Positions 1 to 8,884 of a stretch of DNA of 64,000 nt are shown here, piece by piece. A program made the position numbers and the translations under genes. Under the pieces are notes generated by a model. The model was not told where the DNA came from, searched no databases, and saw only the letters and a program-made list of their open reading frames with translations. How positions within the stretch are numbered: the first letter of the stretch is position 1; each line of letters starts with the position of its first letter. This stretch comes from Marinitenerispora sediminis (GTDB lineage: Bacteria > Actinomycetota > Actinomycetes > Streptosporangiales > Streptosporangiaceae), in NCBI RefSeq assembly GCF_003336425.1, contig NZ_QEIO01000006.1:1-64000 (forward strand), written 5' to 3'.

Positions 1-2
1 CG

Positions 3-380
3 GCCACCTCCACCAGCGAGCGCACCGGCACGCCGGCCCGGCCGCCGCTCCGGCCGGGAGGGGCGGCGTCCGCGCCGCGAGGCGATGTCGACACCACCGT
101 CCCAGGTGCCCCGGGCGCCGACCTCTCGGAGCTGCCGACCGGCGCCCTGGACCTCCCGGAGGTCGGCTCGGACGGCCTCGCCGAGCTGCCCACCGTCACC
201 CCGGGCGACGCCTCCGGCACCACCGTGGCCACCGAGGCCGAGGAGCGCCGCGGCGCGGTGGCTCCCAGCGCGCTGCTGCTCTTCCTGCTGCTCCTCCTGC
301 TGCTCGCCGCGCCGCTCGGCCCCGCCCGGCGGGTGCGGGCGGGCGACGGACCGTACCGGGGCCGGCGCCGGAAGCCCTGA
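3..380 (+). CDS. C-terminal part of a surface or membrane-anchored protein (5' end outside window)
   Basis: The open frame enters from the left edge and ends at TGA 378-380, giving about 125 visible residues. The visible part is low-complexity (Pro, Gly, Thr, Ala and acidic residues). It is followed by a hydrophobic run of Leu and Ala at about nucleotides 262-325 and a short basic tail rich in Arg. This is the usual layout of an exported protein held by a C-terminal membrane anchor with a cytoplasmic positive stop. No LPXTG-type sortase motif is visible. The catalytic or binding part lies upstream of the window, so no function can be given. Codon third positions are strongly G/C, which supports this frame over the competing +1 frame. 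Confidence 0.6.
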   Translation, partial: ATSTSERTGTPARPPLRPGGAASAPRGDVDTTVPGAPGADLSELPTGALDLPEVGSDGLAELPTVTPGDASGTTVATEAEERRGAVAPSALLLFLLLLLLLAAPLGPARRVRAGDGPYRGRRRKP

Positions 381-391
381 CCGTCCCGGCC

Positions 392-397
392 TAGACT
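392..397 (+). promoter_or_regulatory. -10 element for a leaderless mshD transcript
   Basis: TAGACT fits the actinobacterial TANNNT pattern and ends 6 bases before the mshD ATG, so transcription would start at or next to the start codon. No ribosome binding site precedes the ATG, which agrees with a leaderless mRNA. No clear -35 hexamer is visible. Confidence 0.5.
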
Positions 398-403
398 CGG
401 GCC

Positions 404-1375
404 ATGACCCACGTGCGCATCACCGAGACCCTGACGGCGGACGAGGTCGAGGCCGTCACCGCCCTCGCGGCGGCGGCCCGGGATGCGGACGGCGTCGGCC
501 CCCTGTCCGAGCAGACGCTGCTGCGGGTGCGGCACGGAGCGCCCGCGGGCACCGCGCGCTTCCACCTGCTGTACGAGGGGCCCGAGCCGGGGACGGGGAA
601 GCCGGCCGGCTTCGCCTTCGCCGAACGGGCGGCGGATCCGGCCGCGGAACCGGACTCCGCCGAACTCGTCGTGGCTCCCGACCACCGCTACCGCGGCCAC
701 GGCGCGCGGCTGCTGCGCTCGCTCACGGAGGACGCCGCGCGCGGACCGCGGGTGTGGGCCCACGGCCGGCTGGCCGGCGCGCAGGCGCTGGCACGGGCGG
801 CGGGGTGGTCGCAGGTACGCGGGCTGTACAAGATGCGGATGGCGCTGCGCGACGCGGCGGGTGCGCCCGTCTCCCTTCCGGAGCCGGTGCTCAGGGGCGG
901 CGCCGGGGACCGGTTGGCGATCCGCCCGTTCGAGGTGGGCCGGGACGAGCCCCTCTGGCTGCGGGTCAACGCCCGCGCGTTCGCGGACCATCCCGAGCAG
1001 GGCGCGGTCACGCTCGACGACCTGCGCCAGCGCGAGGCGGAGGACTGGTTCGACCCGGCGGGCTTCTTCGTGGCCGAGGACGCCGCCGGCGGCGCGTTCG
1101 CCGGGTTCCACTGGACGAAGGTGCACGCCGATGGAGCGGGCCTCAGCGATTCCGAGCCCGTGGGCGAGGTGTACGTGGTGGGGGTCGATCCGGACTGGCA
1201 GGGCGTCGGCCTGGGCCGCGCGCTGACGCTGGTCGGGCTCCGCCACCTGCGGGACCGCGGGCTGCCGTGGGTGCTGCTGTACGTGGACGAGGCGAACCGG
1301 GCGGCGGTGCGGCTGTACGAGTCGCTCGGCTTCACCCTCTGGGACGCCGACGTAATGTACGCGCCCCCGGCCTGA
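404..1375 (+). CDS. mshD: Mycothiol synthase MshD (two-domain GNAT acetyltransferase)
   Basis: MshD transfers acetyl from acetyl-CoA to Cys-GlcN-Ins, the last step of mycothiol synthesis, in the cytoplasm. The 323-residue product has the family length (about 300-325) and two GNAT halves. The C-terminal half carries the acetyl-CoA loop VVGVDPDWQGVGLGRALT followed by the typical end LYESLGFTLWDADVMY. The N-terminal half is degenerate, as in known MshD. The ATG lies 6 bases after a TAGACT element, so translation is probably leaderless. The gene lies just upstream of the pst cluster, an arrangement I recall from other actinomycetes. Nothing unusual is seen. Confidence 0.93.
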   Translation: MTHVRITETLTADEVEAVTALAAAARDADGVGPLSEQTLLRVRHGAPAGTARFHLLYEGPEPGTGKPAGFAFAERAADPAAEPDSAELVVAPDHRYRGHGARLLRSLTEDAARGPRVWAHGRLAGAQALARAAGWSQVRGLYKMRMALRDAAGAPVSLPEPVLRGGAGDRLAIRPFEVGRDEPLWLRVNARAFADHPEQGAVTLDDLRQREAEDWFDPAGFFVAEDAAGGAFAGFHWTKVHADGAGLSDSEPVGEVYVVGVDPDWQGVGLGRALTLVGLRHLRDRGLPWVLLYVDEANRAAVRLYESLGFTLWDADVMYAPPA

Positions 1376-1569
1376 CCCGCCCACGCCGGCCGCCGCGCGT
1401 CCGTCCGGCTCCGGCGGCCGGAAGCGCGCACGCTGCGTGAGCGGACCCGCGTGGGCTGAGATCAATCCTGGTCATGACACCCACATAGCCGACAAATTAC
1501 GCATATTCGGGCTGGTTCACCTGTTCGCCGCCCGTCATCCGCCCGCTCTTCCCGGACATTCGGTGCGCC

Positions 1570-1591
1570 GTTCACCGTGCGTTCACTCTCG
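1570..1591 (+). promoter_or_regulatory. PHO box (PhoP-type direct repeats) upstream of pstS
   Basis: Two adjacent 11-base units, GTTCACCGTGC and GTTCACTCTCG, match the GTTCACC-N4 direct repeats bound by PhoP in actinomycetes. A weaker similar run, GTTCACCTGTTCGCC, lies at 1515-1529. Together they take up most of the gap 1376-1693, which contains no gene. Phosphate-starvation control of pstSCAB is the direct inference. Confidence 0.75.
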
Positions 1592-1693
1592 CTGGGATAG
1601 CTGGTCATCTGCCCTCCCTACCTTCACATTCGGCAGGGGACGCTACGGACCTGCCCAAAGGTGTACAGAGTCCAGAGGAAGGACACCAGGGCT

Positions 1694-2809
1694 GTGAAGC
1701 TCTCAAGGTATGGCCAGTTCGCGGGAGTGGCACTTGCCGGCGCCCTGGCGCTTTCCGCCTGCGGCAGCGACCAGGCGGTCGACCCGAGCGAGGGCGGCGC
1801 CTCCGCCGCGAGCGACGCGAACTGCGTCGAGGGCGGCGGCACGCTGGCCGGTGCCGGCGCCAGCTCGCAGGAGAACGCCATGAACGGGTGGGTGGCCGCC
1901 TACACGGGCGCCTGCGAAGGCACCACGGTGACCTACGACGCCGTCGGCTCCGGTGCGGGCGTTTCGCAGTTCCTCGACGGCGCGGTGGCCTTCGCGGGCT
2001 CCGACAGCGCCGTCGCGGACGAGGAGCTGGAGCAGGCGACCGAGCGCTGCAACGGTTCCAACGCCGTCAACCTCCCCGCCTACATCAGCCCGATCGCCGT
2101 CATCTTCAACCTTGAGGGCGTCGAGTCGCTGAACCTCCGCCCCGAGGTGATCGCCGGCATCTTCAACGGCGACATCACCACCTGGAACGACGAGGAGATC
2201 GCGGCCGACAACCCCGACGTCGAGCTCCCCGACACCGAGATCGTGCCGGTGAACCGCTCCGACGAGTCCGGCACCACCGAGAACTTCACCTCCTACCTCG
2301 CCGCGGCTGCCGGCGACGCCTGGCCGCACGAGCCGAGCGGCGACTGGCCGGTCGAGCCCAAGGAGGCCGCGCAGGGCTCCTCGGGCGTCGTCTCCGCCGT
2401 GGAGGGCGGCCAGGGGACGATCGGCTACGTCGACGCCTCGCACGCCGGTGAGCTCGGCACCGCGGCGGTCGGCGTGGGCGACGCCTTCGTCGAGTACAGC
2501 CCCGAGGCCGCGGCCGCCATCGTCGACACCGCCGAGGCCGTGCCCGGCAACGACGACGACCACGCCATCGAGCTGGACTACGCCACCGAGGACTCCAGCG
2601 CCTACCCGATCGTGCTGGTCAGCTACGAGGTCGCCTGCATGAGCTACGAGGACCAGGCCGAGGCCGACCTCGTCAAGAGCTTCCTCGGCTACCTGATCAG
2701 CGAGGACGGCCAGCAGGCCGCCGCCGACGAGGCGGGCTCCGCGCCGATCTCGGCCGAGCTGCGCGAGCAGCTCCAGGGCACCATCGACCAGATCTCGGCT
2801 GGCGCCTGA
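1694..2809 (+). CDS. pstS: Phosphate ABC transporter substrate-binding lipoprotein PstS
   Basis: PstS captures inorganic phosphate outside the membrane and delivers it to PstCA. The 371-residue product begins with a basic signal peptide ending in the lipobox LSAC (lipidated Cys about residue 23). The mature part has family motifs: AGASSQ near the start, the run YDAVGSGAG, GSDSAV, the region around WNDEEIAADNP, and the phosphate loop RSDESGTTENF. The GTG at 1694 was chosen because AGGAAGGA lies about 10 bases upstream and it places the signal peptide correctly. An upstream in-frame GTG at 1661 would add 11 charged residues. It heads pstSCAB behind a PHO box, and a hairpin follows it. Confidence 0.95.
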   Translation: MKLSRYGQFAGVALAGALALSACGSDQAVDPSEGGASAASDANCVEGGGTLAGAGASSQENAMNGWVAAYTGACEGTTVTYDAVGSGAGVSQFLDGAVAFAGSDSAVADEELEQATERCNGSNAVNLPAYISPIAVIFNLEGVESLNLRPEVIAGIFNGDITTWNDEEIAADNPDVELPDTEIVPVNRSDESGTTENFTSYLAAAAGDAWPHEPSGDWPVEPKEAAQGSSGVVSAVEGGQGTIGYVDASHAGELGTAAVGVGDAFVEYSPEAAAAIVDTAEAVPGNDDDHAIELDYATEDSSAYPIVLVSYEVACMSYEDQAEADLVKSFLGYLISEDGQQAAADEAGSAPISAELREQLQGTIDQISAGA

Positions 2810-2832
2810 TTCGCTACCCGGTAGCTCCAGGC

Positions 2833-2871
2833 AGGGGTAGGACCGCTCCCGACGGGGAGGGTTCTACCCCT
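2833..2871 (+). terminator. Intercistronic hairpin between pstS and pstC
   Basis: The arms AGGGGTAG (2833-2840) and CTACCCCT (2864-2871) pair perfectly, and the inner sequence pairs partly (CTCCC with GGGGAG). There is no U tract. Because it sits between pstS and pstC with no other gene in 2810-3137, it probably attenuates downstream transcription or protects the 3' end of pstS mRNA. That would let the binding protein outnumber the permease. The rest of this gap holds only a possible second promoter region. Confidence 0.6.
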
Positions 2872-3137
2872 AAGGGCGTTTCCGCGGGCCCGCGCCGCCC
2901 GCGGCGCGCCGACCCGCGGCCGTCCCGCCGCCGCGGTGGTCGCCGCCCCTCGGGACGGGGGCGGCCCGCCGCCCGCGTCACGGGCTCGGATACGGTACCC
3001 GACGGCCCGGCGCACACGGGCCCGAACCGAGCAGAGCACAGAATGTAACCGACCCCGTCACCGGCCGTCGGCGCGACCGCGGACCAGCGCGCTCCGCCCG
3101 GGAGCGCAACAGTGAACCATCTCGACCGGAGTCCCAC

Positions 3138-4100
3138 ATGACCACCACAGACTCGTCTACGACGGCCCGGATCCCCAGGGGCAAACGTCGGCTAGGCGAC
3201 GTCGTCTTCGCCAACGGCGCACGCGGATCGGGCGTGCTGATCCTGGCGATCCTGGCGGGTGTCGCGGCCTTCCTCATCGGCCAGTCCTACGACTCGCTGA
3301 GCGCGAACACCGCCAACTTCTTCACCACCAGCGAATGGGCCGCCAACGTCCGGGAGGAACCGGCGTTCGGCGTGGCGGCACTGGCCTTCGGCACCATCCT
3401 CGCGGCGGCGATCGCGCTGCTGGTCGCCACTCCGGTGGCCATCGGGATCGCGCTGTTCATCGTCTACTACGCGCCGCGCCGCCTGGCCGCGGTGCTCGGC
3501 TACGTGGTGGACCTGCTCGCGGCCATCCCCAGCGTCGTGTACGGACTCTGGGGGATCGGCTGGCTGGTGGGCCAGCTCGGACCCTTCTACCTGCTGCTGG
3601 AGCGGTACCTGGGCTGGATCCCGCTGTTCGCGGGGCCGGTCTCGACGACCGGCCGCACCATGCTGACCGTCGGCCTGGTGCTCGCGGTCATGATCCTGCC
3701 CATCATCACCGCGATGACCCGCGACGTCTTCCAGCAGGTGCCGCAGGCGCACCGCGAGGCCGCGCTGGCCCTGGGCGCGACCCGCTGGGAGATGATCCGG
3801 ATGGCCGTGCTGCCGTTCGGGCGGCCCGGCATCATCGGCGGCGCCATGCTCGGCCTCGGCCGCGCGCTCGGTGAGACGATGGCGGTCGCCATGATCCTGT
3901 CCCCCTCCCTGGTGGTCTCCTGGGCCCTGCTGCAGAGCGGCAACCAGACGATCGCGGCGCACATCGCGCTGCAGTACCCCGAGGCGACCGGCTACGGGGT
4001 GTCGGCGCTCATCGCGGCCGGTCTGGTGCTCTTCGCGATCACCCTGGTCGTCAACATGGTCGCGCGGTTCGTCGTCGCGCGCCGCAAGGAGTTCTCGTAA
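3138..4100 (+). CDS. pstC: Phosphate ABC transporter permease PstC
   Basis: PstC is one of the two membrane subunits of the high-affinity phosphate importer. The 320-residue product has a charged N-terminus with KRRLGD, then about six membrane segments and a large periplasmic stretch between the first two. The cytoplasmic EAA loop reads EAALALGATRWEMIRMAVLP and contacts PstB. The ATG follows a weak CCGGAG site. The stop at 4098-4100 is directly followed by the pstA start, so the two are translationally coupled. Confidence 0.95.
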   Translation: MTTTDSSTTARIPRGKRRLGDVVFANGARGSGVLILAILAGVAAFLIGQSYDSLSANTANFFTTSEWAANVREEPAFGVAALAFGTILAAAIALLVATPVAIGIALFIVYYAPRRLAAVLGYVVDLLAAIPSVVYGLWGIGWLVGQLGPFYLLLERYLGWIPLFAGPVSTTGRTMLTVGLVLAVMILPIITAMTRDVFQQVPQAHREAALALGATRWEMIRMAVLPFGRPGIIGGAMLGLGRALGETMAVAMILSPSLVVSWALLQSGNQTIAAHIALQYPEATGYGVSALIAAGLVLFAITLVVNMVARFVVARRKEFS

Positions 4101-5192
4101 ATGGCCACCACCACCGACCCGACCTCCACCGGCGCGGCCGGCGGCGCCCACCTCCGCAACGCCGGGCTGTTCGGCGGGACGCTGCCCCGCTGGGTCCCGC
4201 CGGCCCTGCTCGTGGTGCTCGCGGGCGCCGTGGCCGGCGTCCTGCTCGCCGCCGGGGCCTTCAACGCCCCGCTGCTGGCGGTGCTCACCACGGTGGCCTA
4301 CGCGGTGGCGATCACCGTCGCCTCGGCGATCGTCGAGAACCGCCGCCGGGCCACCGACCGGCTCGTCACCGCGGTCGTCTACACCTGCTTCGCCCTGGCG
4401 ATGGTGCCGCTGGTCTCGCTGCTGTGGACCGTGCTCGTCAACGGGCTCCAGCGGCTCGACGGCTACTTCCTGTCGGTGTCGATGAACGGGGTCACCCCGA
4501 GCATGGACGCCGGCGGCGTCTACCACGCGATCGTCGGGACCATCTCCATCACCGGGTTCGCGGCGCTCATCTCCATCCCGATCGGGCTGATGACCGCCAT
4601 CTACCTCGTCGAGTACGGCCGGGGACGGCTCAAGCAGGCGATCACCTTCTTCGTCGACGTCATGACGGGCATCCCGTCGATCGTCGCCGGCCTGTTCGTG
4701 GTCGCGCTGTGGATGCTGCTGTTCGGCCCCGGCAACACCAACGGCGCCGCCGGCGCGATCTCCCTCTCCGTCCTCATGATCCCGGTCGTGGTCCGCTCTT
4801 GCGAGGAGATGCTCCGCCTGGTGCCCAACGAGCTGCGGGAGGCGTCCTACGCGCTGGGCGTGCCCAAGTGGCTCACCATCGTCAAGGTGGTGCTGCCGAC
4901 CGCGATCGCCGGGATCACCACGGGCGTCATGCTGGCGCTGGCCCGCGTCATCGGCGAGACCGCCCCGCTCATCCTCACGGCGGGCTCCTCGGCCGTGGCC
5001 ATCAACTGGAACCTGTTCGACGGCCAGATGATGAGCCTGCCGGTGTTCATCTACTCGCAGGTCCGCATGGGCGGCGCCATCAACTACGAGCGCGCCTGGG
5101 CCGCGGCACTCACGCTCATCCTCGTCGTGATGCTGCTGTTCCTCCTCGCCCGCCTGGTCTCGCGGTTCTTCGCCCCGAAGCTGGGACGCTGA
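4101..5192 (+). CDS. pstA: Phosphate ABC transporter permease PstA
   Basis: PstA is the second membrane subunit of the PstSCAB importer. The 363-residue product is longer than the usual 280-300 because of an N-terminal extension (about 100 residues) with three predicted membrane segments before the canonical core. The EAA loop reads [20 protein letters not shown]. The start codon abuts the pstC stop, and AAGGAG lies 10 bases upstream inside the end of pstC. The conserved core includes [14 protein letters not shown]. It forms one operon with pstC and pstB. Confidence 0.94.
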   Translation: MATTTDPTSTGAAGGAHLRNAGLFGGTLPRWVPPALLVVLAGAVAGVLLAAGAFNAPLLAVLTTVAYAVAITVASAIVENRRRATDRLVTAVVYTCFALAMVPLVSLLWTVLVNGLQRLDGYFLSVSMNGVTPSMDAGGVYHAIVGTISITGFAALISIPIGLMTAIYLVEYGRGRLKQAITFFVDVMTGIPSIVAGLFVVALWMLLFGPGNTNGAAGAISLSVLMIPVVVRSCEEMLRLVPNELREASYALGVPKWLTIVKVVLPTAIAGITTGVMLALARVIGETAPLILTAGSSAVAINWNLFDGQMMSLPVFIYSQVRMGGAINYERAWAAALTLILVVMLLFLLARLVSRFFAPKLGR

Positions 5193-5244
5193 CCACCCCG
5201 TCCCCGCTCACCACACGCTTTCCGGAAAACCAGAGGTACCCACC

Positions 5245-6024
5245 GTGTCCAAACGCATCGACGTCTCCGGACTGCACGTCTACTACGGCGACTTCCTCGC
5301 CGTGGAGGACGTGTCGATGACCATCGAGCCCCGGTCGGTGACCGCGTTCATCGGCTCCTCGGGCTGCGGCAAGTCGACCTTCCTGCGCACGCTGAACCGC
5401 ATGCACGAGGTCACCCCCGGCGCGCGCGTGCAGGGCAAGGTCATGCTCGACGACCAGGACATCTACGCCCCCGAGGTCGATCCCGTGGCGGTCCGCCGCG
5501 AGATCGGCATGGTGTTCCAGCGGCCCAACCCGTTCCCGACGATGTCGATCTATGACAACGTGATCGCCGGTGCGCGACTGAACAACCAGCGCATGCCCAA
5601 GGCCCGGGCCGACGAGCTCGTGGAGCGCTCGCTGCGCGGCGCGAACCTGTGGGACGAGGTCAAGGACCGGCTGAACCGGCCGGGAGCCGGCCTCTCCGGC
5701 GGACAGCAGCAGCGGCTCTGCATCGCGCGGGCCATCGCGGTGGAGCCCGCGGTGCTGCTCATGGACGAGCCCTGCTCGGCGCTGGACCCCATCTCCACGC
5801 TGGCGATCGAGGACCTCATCTCCCAGCTCAAGGAGAACTACACGATCGTCATCGTGACCCACAACATGCAGCAGGCGGCCCGCGTCAGCGACGTCACGGC
5901 GTTCTTCAACCTGGCCGGCACCGGCAAGCCGGGCAAGCTGATCGAGATGGGCGAGACGAACAAGATCTTCACCAAGCCCGACAAGAAGGAGACCGAGAAC
6001 TACATCACCGGCCGGTTCGGCTGA
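5245..6024 (+). CDS. pstB: Phosphate import ATPase PstB
   Basis: PstB hydrolyses ATP to drive phosphate uptake through PstCA. The 259-residue product shows Walker [11 protein letters not shown]-loop [12 protein letters not shown] signature LSGGQQQRL, Walker [13 protein letters not shown] and the switch histidine in THNMQQA. The length is typical. The GTG start follows pstA by 52 bases. It is the last gene of the operon and is followed by two strong hairpins. No phoU follows; the DUF47 protein on the other strand is a different PhoU-like family. Confidence 0.96.
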   Translation: MSKRIDVSGLHVYYGDFLAVEDVSMTIEPRSVTAFIGSSGCGKSTFLRTLNRMHEVTPGARVQGKVMLDDQDIYAPEVDPVAVRREIGMVFQRPNPFPTMSIYDNVIAGARLNNQRMPKARADELVERSLRGANLWDEVKDRLNRPGAGLSGGQQQRLCIARAIAVEPAVLLMDEPCSALDPISTLAIEDLISQLKENYTIVIVTHNMQQAARVSDVTAFFNLAGTGKPGKLIEMGETNKIFTKPDKKETENYITGRFG

Positions 6025-6027
6025 TCC

Positions 6028-6096
6028 GCGCGCCCGCCGGCTCCGGGCCGGCGGGCGTGCCCACGACGGGCGGCGCGCTCCGGCGCGCCGCCCGTC
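6028..6096. terminator. Two tandem hairpins between converging pstB and pit
   Basis: The first stem pairs CGCCCGCCGGC (6031-6041) with GCCGGCGGGCG (6047-6057). The second pairs GACGGGCGGCGCGC (6065-6078) with GCGCGCCGCCCGTC (6083-6096) around a 4-base loop. Both are perfect, G+C-rich and lack U tracts, as is usual for actinomycete bidirectional terminators. They separate the convergent pst and pit operons. Confidence 0.8.
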
Positions 6097-6111
6097 CGCC
6101 GTCCCGGGCCC

Positions 6112-7137
6112 TCACGGACCGAGCAGTGCCAGCGCCGGCGGGTACGCCGTGGCGCACAGCAGGTACACCCCCGCGGCCACCGCGGCGCTGCCGGGCACGG
6201 TCAGCAGCCAGATGAGCACGATGTCGCCGGCCACCCCCCAGCGCACCGCGGACAGCCGCCGGGTGGCGCCGACGCCGACGATGGCGGCGGTGACCGTGTG
6301 GGTGCTGGAGATCGGCACCTGCCAGACGAACGAGGTGGCGTAGGTGATGACCGAGACCGTCGCCTCCGCGGCGAACCCGCGCGCGGGGTCGAGGTGGATG
6401 ACCCGCCGGCCCAGCGTGCGCATGATGCGCCAGCCGCCGGTGGCGGTGCCCAGCGACATCGCCACGGCGGCCGCGACGACCACCCAGCCCGGCACGTCGT
6501 AGCTGCTCTGGTAGCCGGTGGTCACCAGGGCGAGCACGACCACCCCCATGGTCTTCTGCGCGTCCTGCAGGCCGTTGCCGAGCGCCATGGCCGCCGCCGA
6601 GACGCTCTGCGCGAGCCGGAACTCCCGCCCCAGCCGGCGCGGAGCGGCGTTGCGGAACGCCCACATGATCGCGAGCATCAGCAGGTAGCCGAGCAGTCCG
6701 CCGGCGAGCGGTGACAGCGCCATGGGCAGCACGAAGCTGTGCACGACACCGCCCCAGTCGACCGTGCTCGCCGAGACCAGCGCCGCACCGACCATCCCGC
6801 CCACCAGCGCCTGCGAGGCCGAGGCGGGGATGCCGCGGAACCAGGTGAACACGTTCCAGACGATCGCGCCGACCAGCGCGGCGAAGAGCACCAGCAGCCC
6901 GTGGGTGCCCGGGAGCGGGGCGATGAGGTTCGCGCCGATGGTGCGGGCCACGCCCTCACCGAGGAAGGCGCCCACCAGGTTCATGACCGCGGCCATGGCG
7001 ACCGCGACCCGTGGTGCGAGCGCTCGGGTCGTGATGGAGGTCGCGATGGAGTTCGCGGCGTCGTGGAAGCCGTTGGTGTACGCGAACAGCAGCGCCAAGG
7101 CGACGACCGTGGCCAGCGCTGCGGTTTCGGGGGGCAC
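6112..7137 (-). CDS. pit: Low-affinity inorganic phosphate transporter (PiT family)
   Basis: PiT carriers import metal-phosphate complexes with protons when phosphate is plentiful. The 341-residue product is membrane-embedded with about ten helices. It has both family signatures: an N-terminal block around YTNGFHDAANSIATSI and an internal repeat around NGLQDAQKTMGV. The GTG start is 24 bases downstream of the DUF47 gene stop, so both belong to one operon. It converges on the high-affinity pst operon, so the two phosphate systems sit back to back at their 3' ends. Confidence 0.93.
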   Translation of the reverse strand: MPPETAALATVVALALLFAYTNGFHDAANSIATSITTRALAPRVAVAMAAVMNLVGAFLGEGVARTIGANLIAPLPGTHGLLVLFAALVGAIVWNVFTWFRGIPASASQALVGGMVGAALVSASTVDWGGVVHSFVLPMALSPLAGGLLGYLLMLAIMWAFRNAAPRRLGREFRLAQSVSAAAMALGNGLQDAQKTMGVVVLALVTTGYQSSYDVPGWVVVAAAVAMSLGTATGGWRIMRTLGRRVIHLDPARGFAAEATVSVITYATSFVWQVPISSTHTVTAAIVGVGATRRLSAVRWGVAGDIVLIWLLTVPGSAAVAAGVYLLCATAYPPALALLGP

Positions 7138-7161
7138 TCGACTGGGCTTCCGGTTGGGGGG

Positions 7162-7779
7162 TCAGGATTCCTTGACCGCGATGCTCTCGACGGTGTTGGC
7201 GACGTGTTCGAAGGCGTCCGCGGCGGTCTCCAGCTCCTCGATCACGTCCTTGAGCTTCAGCACGGTGAGCGCGTCGTACTCGCCGCTGAACAGGTGGGCC
7301 AGCAGCCGCCGGTAGATCTGGTCGGCCTGGTTCTCCAGCTGGTTGATCTCGATCCAGTAGCTGGTGAGGTCCTTCATGGAGCGCAGCCGCGGCATGGCCT
7401 CGGCGGTGAGCTCGGCGGCGCGCTCCAGCACCTCGACCTGGTCGATGATGCCCTTGGGGAGGCGGTCCAGCTGGTAGAGGCCGATGAGGTCCACGGCCGC
7501 CTCCATGGAGTCCATGACGTCGTCAAGGCAGGAGGCGAGGCGGTAGATGTCCTCCCGGTCGAAGGGCGTCACGAAGCTCTCGTTGAGGCGCCGCATGATG
7601 GCGTGGGTGCGCTCGTCGCCCGCGTGCTCGCAGGCACGCATCTTCTCGGTGATGGCGTCGCGATCGGCGCCCTCGCTGATCAGCTCGACCAGCAGCCGAG
7701 AGGCTATGACCAGGTTGTTCGCGGAGTCCGCGAACATCTCGTAGTAGCTGTCATCACGCGGAGTCAGGCGCAGGCGCAC
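7162..7779 (-). CDS. DUF47 (PhoU-like) protein, Pit accessory regulator
   Basis: DUF47 proteins are all-helical, PhoU-like cytoplasmic proteins usually encoded with PiT carriers and thought to control them. The product has 205 residues, the normal family size, starting at a GTG with GGAGAG just upstream. The frame extends another 37 codons upstream, but those look non-coding. Recognisable features are DDSYYEMFADSANN near the start, the acidic metal-binding pattern FDREDIYRLASCLDDVMDS in the middle, and a C-terminal LKDVIEELETAADAFEHVAN helix. It leads the DUF47-pit operon. Confidence 0.88.
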   Translation of the reverse strand: MRLRLTPRDDSYYEMFADSANNLVIASRLLVELISEGADRDAITEKMRACEHAGDERTHAIMRRLNESFVTPFDREDIYRLASCLDDVMDSMEAAVDLIGLYQLDRLPKGIIDQVEVLERAAELTAEAMPRLRSMKDLTSYWIEINQLENQADQIYRRLLAHLFSGEYDALTVLKLKDVIEELETAADAFEHVANTVESIAVKES

Positions 7780-8337
7780 ATCTCTCTCCCGAAGTGCGGT
7801 GGTCGTCCGTGAGGATGCTATTGGCACCAACCGGGTAAACCCGGCAAAACCGACAACGAAGCCGCGCCGCTCCTCCGGGCGCGACCCCACGGCACCCCCG
7901 TCGCGTCGAGCAGGGGCGCGTCACTCCTTGTTCACTTGGGATCACGTGGAACGCCTCGACCCCCGGCAAAAGCCAAGGTCGCGGAGCAATCATCCTAACC
8001 GCCCCATTCCGCGGGCAACAGTCCGGAGTGGCGGGCCGAACGCCTCCGACCATCCACCTACCGGGCCGGCAGGCACGTGAACAGGACACAAATCACAGTA
8101 GAACACACCATTCGCCGCCCCGGTCACCAGACGGAACCACGTCGCCACATCCGCTTTCCCTTCCGGTCGGACGGTGTTCGTCCGCGCCGCCGGATCCGAG
8201 CGCCGGGTCGGCCGGACGTTCCCGTTGTTGCGCTGCCCGTTCCGGCGGGCCGCCATCGGAGCCGCGCGCCGATCGTTTCGGGATCGTGACGCGGCGCGCC
8301 GAATCGGTCCAGCGGCGGCGCGTGCCGCGCACTGGCC
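7780..8337. other. Intergenic region between DUF47 and SCP-like genes
   Basis: This divergent promoter region holds no credible gene. A perfect palindrome CCGGGTAAACCCGG at 7831-7844 lies about 50 bases upstream of the DUF47 start and could be an operator. Several open frames cross the region but have no recognisable protein and poor codon bias. Confidence 0.5.
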
Positions 8338-8343
8338 TAATCT
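8338..8343 (+). promoter_or_regulatory. -10 element for a leaderless SCP-like gene
   Basis: TAATCT lies 7 bases upstream of the GTG at 8351, and no ribosome binding site follows it. This spacing predicts a transcript beginning at the start codon. Confidence 0.5.
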
Positions 8344-8350
8344 CGGGTCC

Positions 8351-8809
8351 GTGCCCTCGAAACCCACCGCGGCGCAACGCCGGCACGCCGCCCTGCGGTC
8401 CGCCCTCGACGACCAGCTCGCCGCGCTCGGCGAGCCCCCCTACGACGGCCCGGACCGCCCGGCCCTGGTCCTGACCGCCTGCGCCGCGGCGGTGCTGCGC
8501 GCCGCCGACCGCGGTGCGCGGCCGGAGCGCGCCGCCGTACGCGCGGCCGTGCGGGGCACTCTTGAGGAGCTCGCCCGCCGGGCGCCCGGCCACAGCCTGG
8601 AGGTGCGGGTCCCGCCGTTCGGCGCCGTCCAGTGCCTGGAGGGCCCCCGGCACACCCGCGGCACCCCGCCCGGCGTGGTCGAGACGGATCCACTCACCTG
8701 GCTGGCGCTCGCGCTCGGGGGACGGTCCTGGGAGGACGCGGTCGCGACTCACGCGGTGGCGGCCAGCGGCGTCCGCGCCGATCTGGGGCGCCTCCTCCCG
8801 CTGTGGTGA
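8351..8809 (+). CDS. SCP-like (sterol carrier family) small protein upstream of purF
   Basis: The 152-residue product resembles the bacterial SCP ortholog family (SCP_3 type) that I recall lying directly upstream of purF in many actinomycetes. Visible family features are an N-terminal helical part beginning [19 protein letters not shown] and a C-terminal block with [20 protein letters not shown]. After that come [19 protein letters not shown] and a final helix ending in LGRLLPLW. The biochemical role is not known. The frame runs 59 codons further upstream, but GTG 8351 is preferred because a TAATCT element lies 7 bases before it and family members start here. Confidence 0.75.
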   Translation: MPSKPTAAQRRHAALRSALDDQLAALGEPPYDGPDRPALVLTACAAAVLRAADRGARPERAAVRAAVRGTLEELARRAPGHSLEVRVPPFGAVQCLEGPRHTRGTPPGVVETDPLTWLALALGGRSWEDAVATHAVAASGVRADLGRLLPLW

Positions 8810-8871
8810 CGGATCCCGGCGGACCCGGTCGAGGCCATGCCCCGCTTGACGCGGTCCCGGTGATCAGCCAC

Positions 8872-8877
8872 TAAGCT
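8872..8877 (+). promoter_or_regulatory. -10 element for leaderless purF
   Basis: TAAGCT ends 7 bases before the purF GTG at 8885. TTGACG at 8846-8851 could be a -35 element, but the 20-base spacing is long. No ribosome binding site is present, so purF mRNA is probably leaderless. Confidence 0.45.
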
Positions 8878-8884
8878 GGGAAGC

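Noticed and set aside
3192-4526. Long minus-strand open frame opposite pstC and pstA
   Set aside because: It is the antisense shadow of strongly coding membrane genes and reads as Asp/Gly/His/Arg repeats without any family.
7930-7949. Possible second PHO box upstream of the DUF47-pit operon (GTTCACTTGGG then ATCACG)
   Set aside because: The second unit is offset by one base from the 11-base period and matches poorly.
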